64,000 nucleotides of DNA from positions 1 to 64,000 of the forward strand of contig WGMT01000041.1 in the NCBI GenBank assembly GCA_016124945.1, in the 5' to 3' direction. Made by a program: the position numbers and the translations under genes. Below are positions 1 through 7,896 of the stretch, piece by piece. How positions within the stretch are numbered: the stretch's first letter is position 1; each line of letters starts with the position of its first letter. The notes beneath the pieces are model-generated. The model ran no database searches and had not been told where the DNA came from. It saw only the letters and a list, made by a program, of their open reading frames with translations. Source of the DNA: a bacterium. GTDB lineage: Bacteria; Chloroflexota; Anaerolineae; Caldilineales; Caldilineaceae.

Positions 1-154
1 ATGGTTGTTGTGGACATGAAGGGCCTCCTGTTCATGGTTTTGTTTTGTCGCTTAACCACTGTACAGTCCCCTTCATGTCTTCTCTTGTTAACGTGCTTTC
101 ATTTCCACCCCAAAGGGGTGTCTAACTCCTCACGCATTACGTATTATCTCCAGA

Positions 155-192
155 CGCGACAAAGGACGGGCCAAACCCCGTCCTTTGTCGCG
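155..192 (-). terminator. Hairpin downstream of the SLC13 permease gene
   Basis: A perfect 16-bp stem (155-170 pairing with 177-192) with a 6-nt loop lies 22 bp beyond the stop codon of the minus-strand permease. There is no U-run after it on the minus strand, so it could be a terminator or a 3' stabilising hairpin. Nothing else was recognised in 1-154. Confidence 0.5.
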
Positions 193-214
193 CTTGAGGA
201 GAAAAACAGAGGTG

Positions 215-2224
215 TTAGAGCGGGAAGAATACGGGTAAGAGGAGGACGGACAGCCCCAGCATGAGCAGAAGCAGAGGAAGCCCGATTTTGAAAAAGTCAA
301 AGAAACGGTATCCACCTGCCGCCAGCACAATGGTGTTCACCGGCGATGCAATCGGCGTGAGGAAGGCGCTTGATGCCGCCATTGCCACCGCCATCAGGAA
401 GGCGTGGGGTGCAACGCCCAACGTCACTGCGGCCTGGAAGGCGATTGGGGCCATCAACACCGAAGTGGCGGTGTTGGAGAGGAACTGCGTTGCCAGCGCC
501 GTTGCGATGAAGAGACCGGCCAACACCGCCAATGGTCCCCATGTGCCCAGATTTTCGGTGAGCAAATTTGCCATCACCTGCACGCCGCCTGTCTTCTGCA
601 AGGCGGTGGACATGGGCAGCATCCCGGCAATTAGCACCACGCTTTCCCAACTAATGGTGCGGTAAAGCAACTCTGCACGTAGACAGCCGGTAACCACCAT
701 TGCCACCGCCGCCAACAAGACAGAGGTGACCGTGGGGAGGATGCCAAAGGTGATAAGCAGCAGCATCCCCACCATAATCGCCACCGCCAGCGGGGCCAAT
801 TCTGTGGCCTGCCCTGCCTCGGCCATCTCTTTGGGCAAACCCACCACCACCACGTTACGCCGTTCCTTTTGCAACCGCTCGATGCGTTCCCATTGGCCTT
901 CCACCAGCAGGGAATCGCCGAAGCGTAACTTGGTTTTGCCCGGATCTTCGTTGAGCGGTTTGCCCATGCGCCGGATGCCCAGCGCCGTCACCCCGTAGAC
1001 GGTACGAAAGTGGAGTTCCTGCAAGGTATGGCCCAACATCTGCGAATCGGGGGTGAACATGATCTCGGCCAGCCCCAACTCCTTGCAGCGCAGCCGGTGT
1101 GGTTCTTCGTCGGTGCACAGCCCCAGATTGAGTTCACGCGCCATGCGCAGCACATCGTCTTGATAGCCCTGGACGTGAAGCAGATCATCGGCGCGGAGCA
1201 CCATTTCCGCTTCAGCCGGGCGTGAGATCGTCTGTATCGGTCGCTCGTTCGATCCATCGGCGGTAGCTTCTAACCGTTCAACTATGGGTGTGGCAACGAC
1301 AGCTACCCCACCGTTGCCACCCGTCAGCTGTGTATGACCATTGCTGTGATCATTGCCAGAAGATTCTGCATAACCATTGCCGTTCCACCTCCGTACGGCA
1401 TTGCCGAAACGGGAAGGGGCTTGTGTCTGCACTTCGAGGACATTGACCCTGTACGCCGCGCCAATCTCCGATTCGCCCAACGTCTTGCCCACCAACGGCG
1501 AAGGACGGCGCACCCGCAGCGTAAACAACTGATCGGGCAAATGATAGGTGTGCGCCAGTTCTTCCAAGGTGGGCGCGTCGGCCTGTGCCTCGTGGTCGTT
1601 GTCCATACTTTCGCGATCCGGCAACAGGCGACGCCCAAAAGTAGCAATGAAAGCGATGCCGGCTACCAGGGCAATGGCAGCGAAGGGGGTAAAGGCGAAG
1701 AAGCCAAATGGCTCCATGCCATTGGCAACCAGTTCGTTGCTCACCGCCAGGTTGGGCGGCGTGCCCAGCAGCGTCAGCATCCCGCCGAAGAGCGCACCGA
1801 ACGAGAGTGGAATCAAGAGCTTGGACGGGCTGATCTTGGCGTTCCAGGCGATGCTCACCACCACCGGCACCAGCACCGCCGTTGCCCCGGTGGAACTCAT
1901 GAACGCCGAGAGCAGCGACACCACGATCATCATGATCAGCGTGAGCGTCACATAATTTGTCCCCGCCACTTTCGACAGCCAGCGCCCTACGGCGGCGGCT
2001 ACGCCGGTACGGAAAAGACCACCCCCTACGACAAACAGCCCGGCAATTGTGAGGACAAGTTGATCCGAAAAGCCTGCCAATGCTTCACCAGGGGTGAGAA
2101 TACCGGTGAGCAGCAGCGCCAACAGCGACATCAAGGCAACGATATCAAGACGAATGCGGTCTAGGACGAACAAAAAAATTGTAACCGCGAGAATGCCAAA
2201 AACAAGCCAAGTCTGAAAAGTCAT
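215..2224 (-). CDS. SLC13-family anion permease with two RCK_C (TrkA-C) domains
   Basis: A membrane transporter of the SLC13/CitMHS type, likely moving dicarboxylate, sulfate or another anion; the substrate cannot be read from sequence. About 669 aa. The N-terminal half has several hydrophobic helices with the glycine/serine/threonine-rich re-entrant pattern of the family (STGATAVLVPVV, LLGTPPNLAVS). A central cytosolic part holds two RCK_C-like domains (VRRPSPLVGKTLGES and FTPDSQMLGHTLQELHF). The C-terminal half repeats the permease fold with LSNTATSVLMAP. The first RCK_C is interrupted by an Asn/Gly/His-rich stretch of about 40 residues (SSGNDHSNGHTQLTGGNGG). The start was set at the ATG at 2224 because AAAGAG lies just upstream; the ATG at 2257 is in frame but has no ribosome site. 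Confidence 0.85.
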   Translation of the reverse strand: MTFQTWLVFGILAVTIFLFVLDRIRLDIVALMSLLALLLTGILTPGEALAGFSDQLVLTIAGLFVVGGGLFRTGVAAAVGRWLSKVAGTNYVTLTLIMMIVVSLLSAFMSSTGATAVLVPVVVSIAWNAKISPSKLLIPLSFGALFGGMLTLLGTPPNLAVSNELVANGMEPFGFFAFTPFAAIALVAGIAFIATFGRRLLPDRESMDNDHEAQADAPTLEELAHTYHLPDQLFTLRVRRPSPLVGKTLGESEIGAAYRVNVLEVQTQAPSRFGNAVRRWNGNGYAESSGNDHSNGHTQLTGGNGGVAVVATPIVERLEATADGSNERPIQTISRPAEAEMVLRADDLLHVQGYQDDVLRMARELNLGLCTDEEPHRLRCKELGLAEIMFTPDSQMLGHTLQELHFRTVYGVTALGIRRMGKPLNEDPGKTKLRFGDSLLVEGQWERIERLQKERRNVVVVGLPKEMAEAGQATELAPLAVAIMVGMLLLITFGILPTVTSVLLAAVAMVVTGCLRAELLYRTISWESVVLIAGMLPMSTALQKTGGVQVMANLLTENLGTWGPLAVLAGLFIATALATQFLSNTATSVLMAPIAFQAAVTLGVAPHAFLMAVAMAASSAFLTPIASPVNTIVLAAGGYRFFDFFKIGLPLLLLMLGLSVLLLPVFFPL

Positions 2225-3041
2225 ATGAATCTCTTTGATACCAAGGGGGAGCGCCATTGCTTGTTTTAAATTTCACAACCAATGTGATTGTAAATCATTT
2301 CACAAATGGGCGGTACCGGTCAAACGACTAGTGTTCAGCCGCCCGATGTGACCACCGCTTGCAGGCAACGGATGCGACCTTAAACACGATCCCTCAAGCC
2401 CCAGTCTCCACTGCGAAATCCTCACACGCTTCTTCACACGTGCGCCTGCTACTCTGGTTTCATCTACTTGAGCAATCCAAACATGCAGGAGTATTAAGGA
2501 CCGTGGATGATGGAAACCCATGCGCGTACCTGCCACTGCTTCATTACGAAACAGAGGCGTCGACGACAGGTACACAACAGCTTTGCCGGCAACTGGCCAT
2601 CCTCTTGGGGGTTGACGGACGGGCTGTTGACCAGGCGCTGGCAGTGAATGTGCTCTGCTGCGATCTCGGCCAGCAGCGAGCTGTACGCGGTCGCCTCGCG
2701 GCGCTTGGTCTCCTGCACAGCATCCTGGTGGATGGCTTTGCGCAGCGCCAGGTGCAGGTCATCTCCGTCGACCATCATGATGCCCACACGCTTATCCAGT
2801 TCCGTTTTTCGGGAATCCAATACCGGCGCCTGCTGGGGCTGCCTGCCACACAAAGACACGTTAGCCTCGCCGCCTCCATCACCACCACCGTCGAGGATGC
2901 ACAGATCACACGCATTGTCCTCGATTACGATGTAAAAGAACTGCTACGCCAGTTAGGCATGACAAAGTGAAGGGGAATTTTGTTGGCGAACCCCTTCGGC
3001 GGGAGTGGCGTCCCGTTGTGCGCTTGTAAGGAGGACGACGA
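2225..3041. other. Long stretch without a confident gene
   Basis: About 800 bp between the permease and the STAS-like gene. Two overlapping open frames exist: plus 2359-2970 (203 codons) and minus 2494-2859 (121 codons, open upstream to about 2950). The minus frame has the GC-rich third positions typical of neighbours and reads partly like a helical protein (LALRKAIHQDAVQETKRREA). The plus frame ends plausibly (QITRIVLDYDVKELLRQLG). Neither has a good ribosome site or a recognised family. It may be a decayed gene; I cannot decide the strand. The STAS-like gene's promoter and ribosome site lie at its end. Confidence 0.3.
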
Positions 3042-3653
3042 ATGGACAAGCAACAAGAAGTGCCCAATGTGTTTCCCCCCGCCGCTTCATGGACGGCGTG
3101 TCTAGTCACTGCTGTGCGGAGGCTCCGGCGGCAGATCACAGTTCGTCTTTTACACTCGGTCGCTGTGCAAAGTGCCCCTGCGCGTGCTTCCTTTGCGCAC
3201 CGCTCGGCGCAGTTGATCATTCAAGTCACCGCGCCTGATGAGCAGCCGGGCGTCCTCTGTGTGGTGCTAATCGGTGCCTTGAATCACTACACCTACGAAG
3301 GTTTGCTCGAAACGGTGAAAGCCTACTACGAAAAAGGGAACCGCTACCTTGTACTCAACCTACGCCAGACCACAGAACTCAAGCTTTCGGGGCTGTTTGC
3401 ATTGATCAACATTGCCCGTCTCTACCACGGGCATCCACTCCTGGATCCGACGGAAGGCTGGTTGGTGCTTGGGCAAGCCGCGGCGGAATGCACGCCGGAA
3501 CTGACGAAACACGTGAAGCTGTTGGCCCCATCGTCTGCCGCTGAGGCAGCCTTACGCAGCATACGCTACGGTGAATTCTTCCAGCGCCACGCCGATCTCC
3601 CTTCGGCGCTGGCAGCGTTCATTGGGGACTCGCATCTCGGCGAGATGTCCTAA
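3042..3653 (+). CDS. STAS-like domain protein
   Basis: 203 aa. Start chosen from a strong ribosome site (AAGGAGG at about 3028-3034). Residues 1-60 are basic and low in similarity to anything known to me. Residues about 65-175 have the STAS pattern of anti-sigma-factor antagonists: a beta strand ending in G (LCVVLIGALN), an alpha/beta turn with YLVLNLRQTTELKLSGLFALINIARL, where LSGL sits at the place of the regulatory serine, and a second alpha/beta unit. By family it would bind a protein partner in a partner-switching pathway. No anti-sigma kinase or phosphatase is adjacent, so the partner is unknown. It stands alone, ended by a strong hairpin. Confidence 0.55.
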   Translation: MDKQQEVPNVFPPAASWTACLVTAVRRLRRQITVRLLHSVAVQSAPARASFAHRSAQLIIQVTAPDEQPGVLCVVLIGALNHYTYEGLLETVKAYYEKGNRYLVLNLRQTTELKLSGLFALINIARLYHGHPLLDPTEGWLVLGQAAAECTPELTKHVKLLAPSSAAEAALRSIRYGEFFQRHADLPSALAAFIGDSHLGEMS

Positions 3654-3659
3654 ACGCGG

Positions 3660-3713
3660 GTGAGCACGCCCTTGTGCGGTCTGCCCGTATTCTTCGCACA
3701 AGGGCGTGCTCAC
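3660..3713 (+). terminator. Strong hairpin after the STAS-like gene
   Basis: A 19-bp perfect stem (3660-3678 with 3695-3713) starts 6 bp after the stop codon. It is followed by a pyrimidine-rich but not pure-U stretch. It is probably a terminator, or a dispersed palindrome acting as one. Confidence 0.6.
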
Positions 3714-3772
3714 TCCTCTTCATGTAAGTTATGTCACTGCGTACCTTGTTGTCGAGCCATAAGGAGACCATT

Positions 3773-3922
3773 ATGACCCTTGCCAAACCTGCCGTTTTGC
3801 CACAGCAGCCATATCTAGAATTTTCGATTTCTGTATCCGATTGGCCGTCGTCAGTCGTCCGTCGTCGGTCGTCGGTCGTCCACCGCCCAAGCGAAGGGAA
3901 TTTCTATGAACAACTACAATGA
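3773..3922 (+). CDS. Possible small protein, 49 codons, running into a repeat
   Basis: An ATG at 3773 has a good ribosome site (AAGGAGA, 3761-3767). The first 20 or so residues (MTLAKPAVLPQQPYLEFSIS) look like normal coding. The rest is made by the low-complexity CGTC-type repeat at 3845-3881, and the frame overlaps the start of the next gene. It may be the 5' remnant of a gene cut by the repeat, or a leader peptide. Low confidence. Confidence 0.25.
   Translation: MTLAKPAVLPQQPYLEFSISVSDWPSSVVRRRSSVVHRPSEGNFYEQLQ
3845..3881 (+). repeat. CGTCGTC-type dispersed repeat (half copy)
   Basis: A short run of CGTCGTC/GTCCGTCGT words. The same words form both arms of an inverted repeat inside the FGE-like gene at 45412-45528, so this is a dispersed family in this genome. 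It ends about 24 bp before the next start codon. Confidence 0.6.
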
Positions 3923-5153
3923 CAATCCACGACGTCTGCTCGGGTTAATCGGCGCATGCATGGTCATCAGCCTGCTCGTGATCTGGATCACCCTGATCTC
4001 GCCACAGATTCAGGCGCAATCCGGTCAGCCGATTATGCAGCGCTTTTCGGTGTCGTCCGACGGCGCGCCCGGCAACGCCAAGTCGCGGTACGCGGCCACG
4101 GCAACCTTTACTCCTGTCCCCGTGGAGACGTCTACCACCGGCCCCGGTGACCGGAGCTGGCAGAGCACGATCCTCGATGTGCGTGGTTTCGTGGGGCAAA
4201 GCGCCGACATCACCCTCGACGCCGACGGCCATCCGCACATTGCCTATAACAGCGACAATGTCAGCATAGGCGACTTGCGCTATGCCTGGTGGGATGGTTT
4301 CGTCTGGCATGTGGAAGTGGTGGATCAGGGCGCGAGCACCGGCGAATACCCGTCGATTCGGATCGGCATCGATGGGCAGCCGCGCATCGCCTACTATCAC
4401 CGCGCTGAGACCGCGCTGAAGCACGCCCAGCGTAGCGCCAACGGCACCTGGCAGACCGCGATCGTCGACAGCAACCAGGATCGAGGACGCTACGCCTCGA
4501 TGGAGATCGATTCCGTCAGCGGCGTGGCCGACATCGTCTACTTTGAACGCCAGGGGACAAAGCTGCTCCACGTGCGCGGTCCGGCGGGGATCTGGACCTA
4601 CCGCGAAGTGGACGACAGCGGCGACGTCGGCGAAGACGCGTCCCTGGCGCGAGGACCCAATGGCCTGCTTGCCACCGCGTACTATGACCGCAGCAATGGC
4701 GCACTCAAGTACGCGCAGTGGAATCAGTCCACCCTCTCGTGGACACCTGAAACTGTGGACAACACAGGTGATACCGGCTACGCCACCTCCATCGCCTTCG
4801 ACAGCCAGGGACGTCCGCATATCAGCTATTTGGAAGCAGGCGAACTCGGCCTCTACAACCTGAAGTATGCGGTACGCACCGGCACGCAGTGGACAACCCG
4901 CACCGTAGAAACCAATGTGACGCTGGCGTCCACATCATTGGTCATCGGCCCCCAGGATCTACCGATCATGGCCTACCGCCGCAGTGGTATTCGCCTGGCA
5001 CGCCTGAAAGAGAACGTCTGGAACTTAGAAACAGTAGACAACAACGCATACAGCGGCAGCTCACTTTCATTGGTGCGCGATGCCGCCAACGACCAGGAGC
5101 ACCTTGTCTACGAAGACAAACGTTGCCGCGACGTTGGGTTCTTGCCCTCGTGA
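3906..5153 (+). CDS. Exported beta-propeller-like repeat protein, C-terminus supplied by a repeat
   Basis: 415 aa. Residues 11-31 are a hydrophobic signal or anchor segment (LLGLIGACMVISLLVIWITL) after a short basic start, so the protein is exported. From about residue 75 on, a 45-50 residue unit repeats at least six times. Its pattern is W..E.VD..G..G...S...D..G.PHI.Y......L.YA, as in beta-propeller blades of secreted proteins. No catalytic residues are recognised. The last 11 residues (RCRDVGFLPS) and the stop come from a dispersed repeat (5121-5203) that occurs again at 6861-6942, so the native end is lost or altered. Ribosome site AAGGGAA lies just upstream of the ATG. Confidence 0.6.
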   Translation: MNNYNDNPRRLLGLIGACMVISLLVIWITLISPQIQAQSGQPIMQRFSVSSDGAPGNAKSRYAATATFTPVPVETSTTGPGDRSWQSTILDVRGFVGQSADITLDADGHPHIAYNSDNVSIGDLRYAWWDGFVWHVEVVDQGASTGEYPSIRIGIDGQPRIAYYHRAETALKHAQRSANGTWQTAIVDSNQDRGRYASMEIDSVSGVADIVYFERQGTKLLHVRGPAGIWTYREVDDSGDVGEDASLARGPNGLLATAYYDRSNGALKYAQWNQSTLSWTPETVDNTGDTGYATSIAFDSQGRPHISYLEAGELGLYNLKYAVRTGTQWTTRTVETNVTLASTSLVIGPQDLPIMAYRRSGIRLARLKENVWNLETVDNNAYSGSSLSLVRDAANDQEHLVYEDKRCRDVGFLPS

Positions 5154-5203
5154 ATGGACACAACAATGTCCCGCGGCAAACCGGGCAAGAACCCAACCTA
5201 CTG
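5121..5203 (+). repeat. Dispersed palindromic repeat, copy 1
   Basis: About 83 bp, nearly identical to 6861-6942. Each copy is an imperfect palindrome: GTTGGGTTCTTGCCC on the left and GGGCAAGAACCCAAC on the right. The left arm codes the C-terminus of the upstream gene. Confidence 0.8.
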
Positions 5204-5231
5204 GGGATTGCCAGAGAAGCGAAAACATCCT

Positions 5232-5272
5232 CTACCCAATCCCCAATCCCCGATCCCCGATCCCCAATCCCA
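5232..5272. repeat. Short CCAATCCCC/GATCCCC tandem repeat
   Basis: Tandem words of about 8 bp (CCCAATCC, CCGATCCC). Read on the minus strand they encode the last 12 residues and stop region of the epimerase-like gene (GLGIGDRGLGIG). Related TGATTGG words build the long palindromes in the eCIS locus. Confidence 0.7.
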
Positions 5273-6185
5273 TCTCCACCCACCACGCGTGACTCGCGCC
5301 AGGATCCAGCCGGGCAAAGCGCTGCCACTCGCGCACAGCCACGTCCAGGGGATCGGGTGCGCCGTTGCCTGGTTCGAGGGCGACGTGATGGTAGCCATTC
5401 CACGCGCCGCGGTTGATCCAGATGCCGAGGGTGTTGAGTTGGGCGGCATCAAAGGAGAAATGGACGGCGTCGCCCGTCCGCTCGTTGACAATGGCGGCCT
5501 GGCCTGTCTTTAGCAGCGGGCTGAAGAGCTTGATGCAACGATCGACGCCGCCGAGATCAAGTAGATCCAATGCCACCGTCGCCGACGGATTCGGCCAGGG
5601 CAATTCGAGACCGCGTTCGCGCCAGGGCAGCCCTTCTGCCGAGTCGAGGATCAACGTGGGCAGATCGGTAGGCAGCACAATGCGGTCGCCATCGTGGATC
5701 GCCATCAGCGGGTGGAAGGCCCACAGATAGTCGGTGGCGTCTTCGGCCAAATTCGTCACCCGATAATCGAGCCGCACCGTCGCCCCGGCCAAGACAAGCG
5801 AACGTTCGAACAACAACGGCGAAACCGGCAGCCGCAGCGCGGTGACGAGCTTCCCCGCCGCAAAAGCAGTTTCGTCGAACGTCCATGCTTCGGTCCATGC
5901 CTCGCCGTGATCGACCAGTTCGCGACCCTGCCACCGACAGGGCATAATCGTGGGGATACATTCATCCGCGCCGATTTTTGTGCTATTATCAAAAAGATCG
6001 CCCAGCCGGTTGCGAAAGAGTGAACCGCCGTCAGGCGGCGTCCACATCCATTCGCGTCCGCTCTGCCGGTTGCGTAGACTTAGCATCTTGGCCCCCAGTT
6101 CGGGCACGACCACCACTTCTACAACCTCGTTGCGTAAACCGTAGCACGTAAACCCATCTGCGCTTCGGGTGAATGTCTCGACCAT
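5232..6185 (-). CDS. Aldose 1-epimerase / galactose mutarotase-like protein
   Basis: 317 aa, close to the usual 290-350 of the mutarotase-like superfamily. The sequence shows the beta-sandwich pattern: an N-terminal VVVVPELGAKMLSLRNRQSGREW segment followed by W and G-rich turns, a central DECIPTIMPCRW, and LDYRVTNLAEDATDYLWAFHPLMAI with the family's conserved His. By family it would act on the anomeric carbon of a sugar in the cytoplasm; the exact sugar is unknown. The final dozen residues (GLGIGDRG...) come from a dispersed tandem repeat, so the true C-terminus may differ. It is divergent from the next gene, with a 67-bp spacer holding a likely promoter. Confidence 0.65.
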   Translation of the reverse strand: MVETFTRSADGFTCYGLRNEVVEVVVVPELGAKMLSLRNRQSGREWMWTPPDGGSLFRNRLGDLFDNSTKIGADECIPTIMPCRWQGRELVDHGEAWTEAWTFDETAFAAGKLVTALRLPVSPLLFERSLVLAGATVRLDYRVTNLAEDATDYLWAFHPLMAIHDGDRIVLPTDLPTLILDSAEGLPWRERGLELPWPNPSATVALDLLDLGGVDRCIKLFSPLLKTGQAAIVNERTGDAVHFSFDAAQLNTLGIWINRGAWNGYHHVALEPGNGAPDPLDVAVREWQRFARLDPGASHAWWVEMGLGIGDRGLGIG

Positions 6186-6225
6186 CTTGGGCCCCTCTCA
6201 TTTTCGATCTGAATACGTTTTTGCC

Positions 6226-6234
6226 ATTCTAGCA
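6226..6234 (-). promoter_or_regulatory. Possible extended -10 promoter for the epimerase-like gene
   Basis: On the minus strand this reads TGCTAGAAT, an extended -10 (TGnTATAAT) with one mismatch, about 40 bp before the start codon at 6185. No clear -35 is needed for such promoters. Prediction by eye only. Confidence 0.3.
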
Positions 6235-6252
6235 TAGAAACCGAGGCAAATT

Positions 6253-6783
6253 GTGAACCTCCACCACCGCAAGCAATCCTTATTTTGGGCCGGCTGGCTC
6301 TTGATCTGTCTCCTGGCCGCGTGGACAGTCGGCATCGGCCGCGCCGACGGTGGATTCAGCCAGGGCGCTGCCTATGTTCTGGAAGCAGAGGCGGAATCGC
6401 CCATAGTCACACCCACCGTCTGCCCGGTGGCGACACCCGAACCACTCTGGGTGGAGCCCGTCCTTTCGCCCACCTTCGCGTTGACCCAGACCCTCGTCGT
6501 CTACGCCGGGAACAGCGAAGCCGTCACTGTAACCACAGTATCCGGCGTCTTCAGCGTCACCGGCGACTTCGGCGGCACCGTCAACCCCGCGCGCGTGGAC
6601 ATCGATCTTCTGCCCGAGACCACGCACCAACTCAACGTAGCGTCCGCCGTCAAACATGTGGAAAACAACGGCTGTTCGTACGGAGGCTACACCCACAGCA
6701 CCAACAGAGATCGCAACGGCTCGCCGCTGATCATCCGTCAGGAAGAAGCCGCTCTCTTCTTGCCGATGCTTACTGCGCCGTAG
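6253..6783 (+). CDS. Small secreted protein of unknown function
   Basis: 176 aa from a GTG start. Residues 8-30 (SLFWAGWLLICLLAAW...) are a clear signal peptide or signal anchor. The mature part has Thr/Val-rich beta-strand pattern and a lone pair of Cys (VCPVATP and NNGCSYGG). I recognise no family. It ends with a hydrophobic LFLPML just before a palindromic repeat, like the C-terminal sequence (FLPML/IYLPLV) common in secreted proteins of Chloroflexota. That similarity is from memory. Confidence 0.5.
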   Translation: MNLHHRKQSLFWAGWLLICLLAAWTVGIGRADGGFSQGAAYVLEAEAESPIVTPTVCPVATPEPLWVEPVLSPTFALTQTLVVYAGNSEAVTVTTVSGVFSVTGDFGGTVNPARVDIDLLPETTHQLNVASAVKHVENNGCSYGGYTHSTNRDRNGSPLIIRQEEAALFLPMLTAP

Positions 6784-6855
6784 GTTGGGTTTTCACCGCC
6801 TTGACGCGGCAACCGACGAACATTCATTCATGCGGTGAAAACCCAACGTCGCGCC
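6780..6855 (+). repeat. Palindromic repeat after the secreted-protein gene
   Basis: An imperfect inverted repeat with arms around GGTTGGGTTTTCACCGC and GCGGTGAAAACCCAACG. It begins at the stop codon and may act as a terminator. Confidence 0.65.
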
Positions 6856-6860
6856 GACAA

Positions 6861-6942
6861 CGTTGTCGCGACGTTGGGTTCTTGCCCTCGTGAGTGGCAC
6901 AACGATCTCCCGCGGCAAACTGGGCAAGAACCCAACCTACTG
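6861..6942 (+). repeat. Dispersed palindromic repeat, copy 2
   Basis: Near-identical to 5121-5203, with the same two palindromic arms. Confidence 0.8.
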
Positions 6943-7272
6943 TGATCCACAACACATCCGCATCATGCCCCGCAACACCGTTGCAACCTGTGACACAATG
7001 TACAATGTTGACAGCCATCCAAGAATGACCATAATAAAAAGTACATCCTCTTGCTTATATGTTCTAAGTAGCTACTTAGATTCCGACGCCAGTAGGTTTT
7101 AACCTGTTCGGCACGTGACTTCCGTTTCGATACTTTTCTTCTCTTCTTGCGCCTGCATCTGTTCACCTGGCGCTCTCGTCTTCACTTCTTTTGCGCCACC
7201 CGTGTTTCCTTTGTTTGATCGCGCCGATCTGCTCTCTGCTTCGTCGCGCTCGGTTAAAGGACCCTTTCGCGT
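6943..7272 (+). promoter_or_regulatory. Upstream region of the eCIS locus
   Basis: About 330 bp without a gene. The part 7010-7085 is clearly AT-richer than its surroundings and holds an 18-bp perfect palindrome at 7063-7080. From 7103 the plus strand is pyrimidine-rich. AAAGGA at 7257 serves the first eCIS gene. This is the likely promoter region of the locus, as the nearest upstream plus-strand gene ends in repeats. Confidence 0.4.
7063..7080. promoter_or_regulatory. Perfect 18-bp palindrome, candidate operator
   Basis: TCTAAGTAGCTACTTAGA is fully self-complementary, sits in an AT-rich tract and lies about 190 bp before the first eCIS start codon. It has the size of a homodimeric repressor or activator site. 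No matching regulator was recognised in the window. Confidence 0.35.
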
Positions 7273-7893
7273 ATGGGTACTCTGCTGGCAATCCACCACG
7301 CGGGGAATTCGCTCACCGATTACCTTCGGCGGGCGCGACCGGCTGCACTCAACGCCATCCCCTGCGAATTCTACAGCACAGGACGCTTCATCTCGTCGCC
7401 GCCTACCGAGACCACACTGGTGATCCTGCTCTATGGCGTCACCATCGACGAGCACCAGCGCAACGCCGCCCGTACCAGCGGCACGTTCCAGGGGACGATT
7501 CCCCTGGGCGTCAACCTGCATTTGCTCCTTGTGGCCTGGTCCGACGACGCCGAAGAGGAACACCAGTTGATGGCGTGGGCCATGCGCGAATTTCACCGCC
7601 TGCCCGTGCTGGATCGTTCGGTCCTCATCCCCGCGGACGAGTGGGATCGCGAAGATCGCATCCAGATTTCGCCGGTGGAAGCCGACTTCGATCAGATCTT
7701 CCGCCTGTGGGAAGCGCTACGCCAGCCCTATCGCCTGAGCACGCCCTACCTGGCCCGTGTCGTCAAGATCGACGTTGACCCCGGCGAGGACGGCGCGCCG
7801 GTGGTGGCGAAACGACTGGCCTACACCCAGTACGCCGACGAACCCGTCGCACCCGTCGTTGACGCCTTCAACCAAGAAACGGGGGATCGCTAA
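7273..7893 (+). CDS. DUF4255 / Pvc16-like eCIS tail terminator (cap)
   Basis: 206 aa. The fold pattern matches DUF4255 (Pvc16 N-terminal domain): an N-terminal helix (NSLTDYLRRA), then strands with VILLYGVTIDEHQRN, LHLLLVAWSDDAEEEHQLMAWAMREFHRLPVLDR and a C-terminal YRLSTPYLARVVKID. In Photorhabdus PVC and Serratia Afp the homologue caps the distal end of the tube and sheath. Here it is the first gene of the eCIS locus, 3 bp ahead of the next gene, which suggests co-translation. Start chosen at ATG 7273 with AAAGGA 10 bp upstream. Confidence 0.85.
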   Translation: MGTLLAIHHAGNSLTDYLRRARPAALNAIPCEFYSTGRFISSPPTETTLVILLYGVTIDEHQRNAARTSGTFQGTIPLGVNLHLLLVAWSDDAEEEHQLMAWAMREFHRLPVLDRSVLIPADEWDREDRIQISPVEADFDQIFRLWEALRQPYRLSTPYLARVVKIDVDPGEDGAPVVAKRLAYTQYADEPVAPVVDAFNQETGDR

Positions 7894-7896
7894 ACC

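Noticed and set aside
6285..6893. Open frame overlapping the small secreted protein in another frame
   Set aside because: Arg-rich shadow; the other frame has a signal peptide and normal composition, and this one ends in a repeat.
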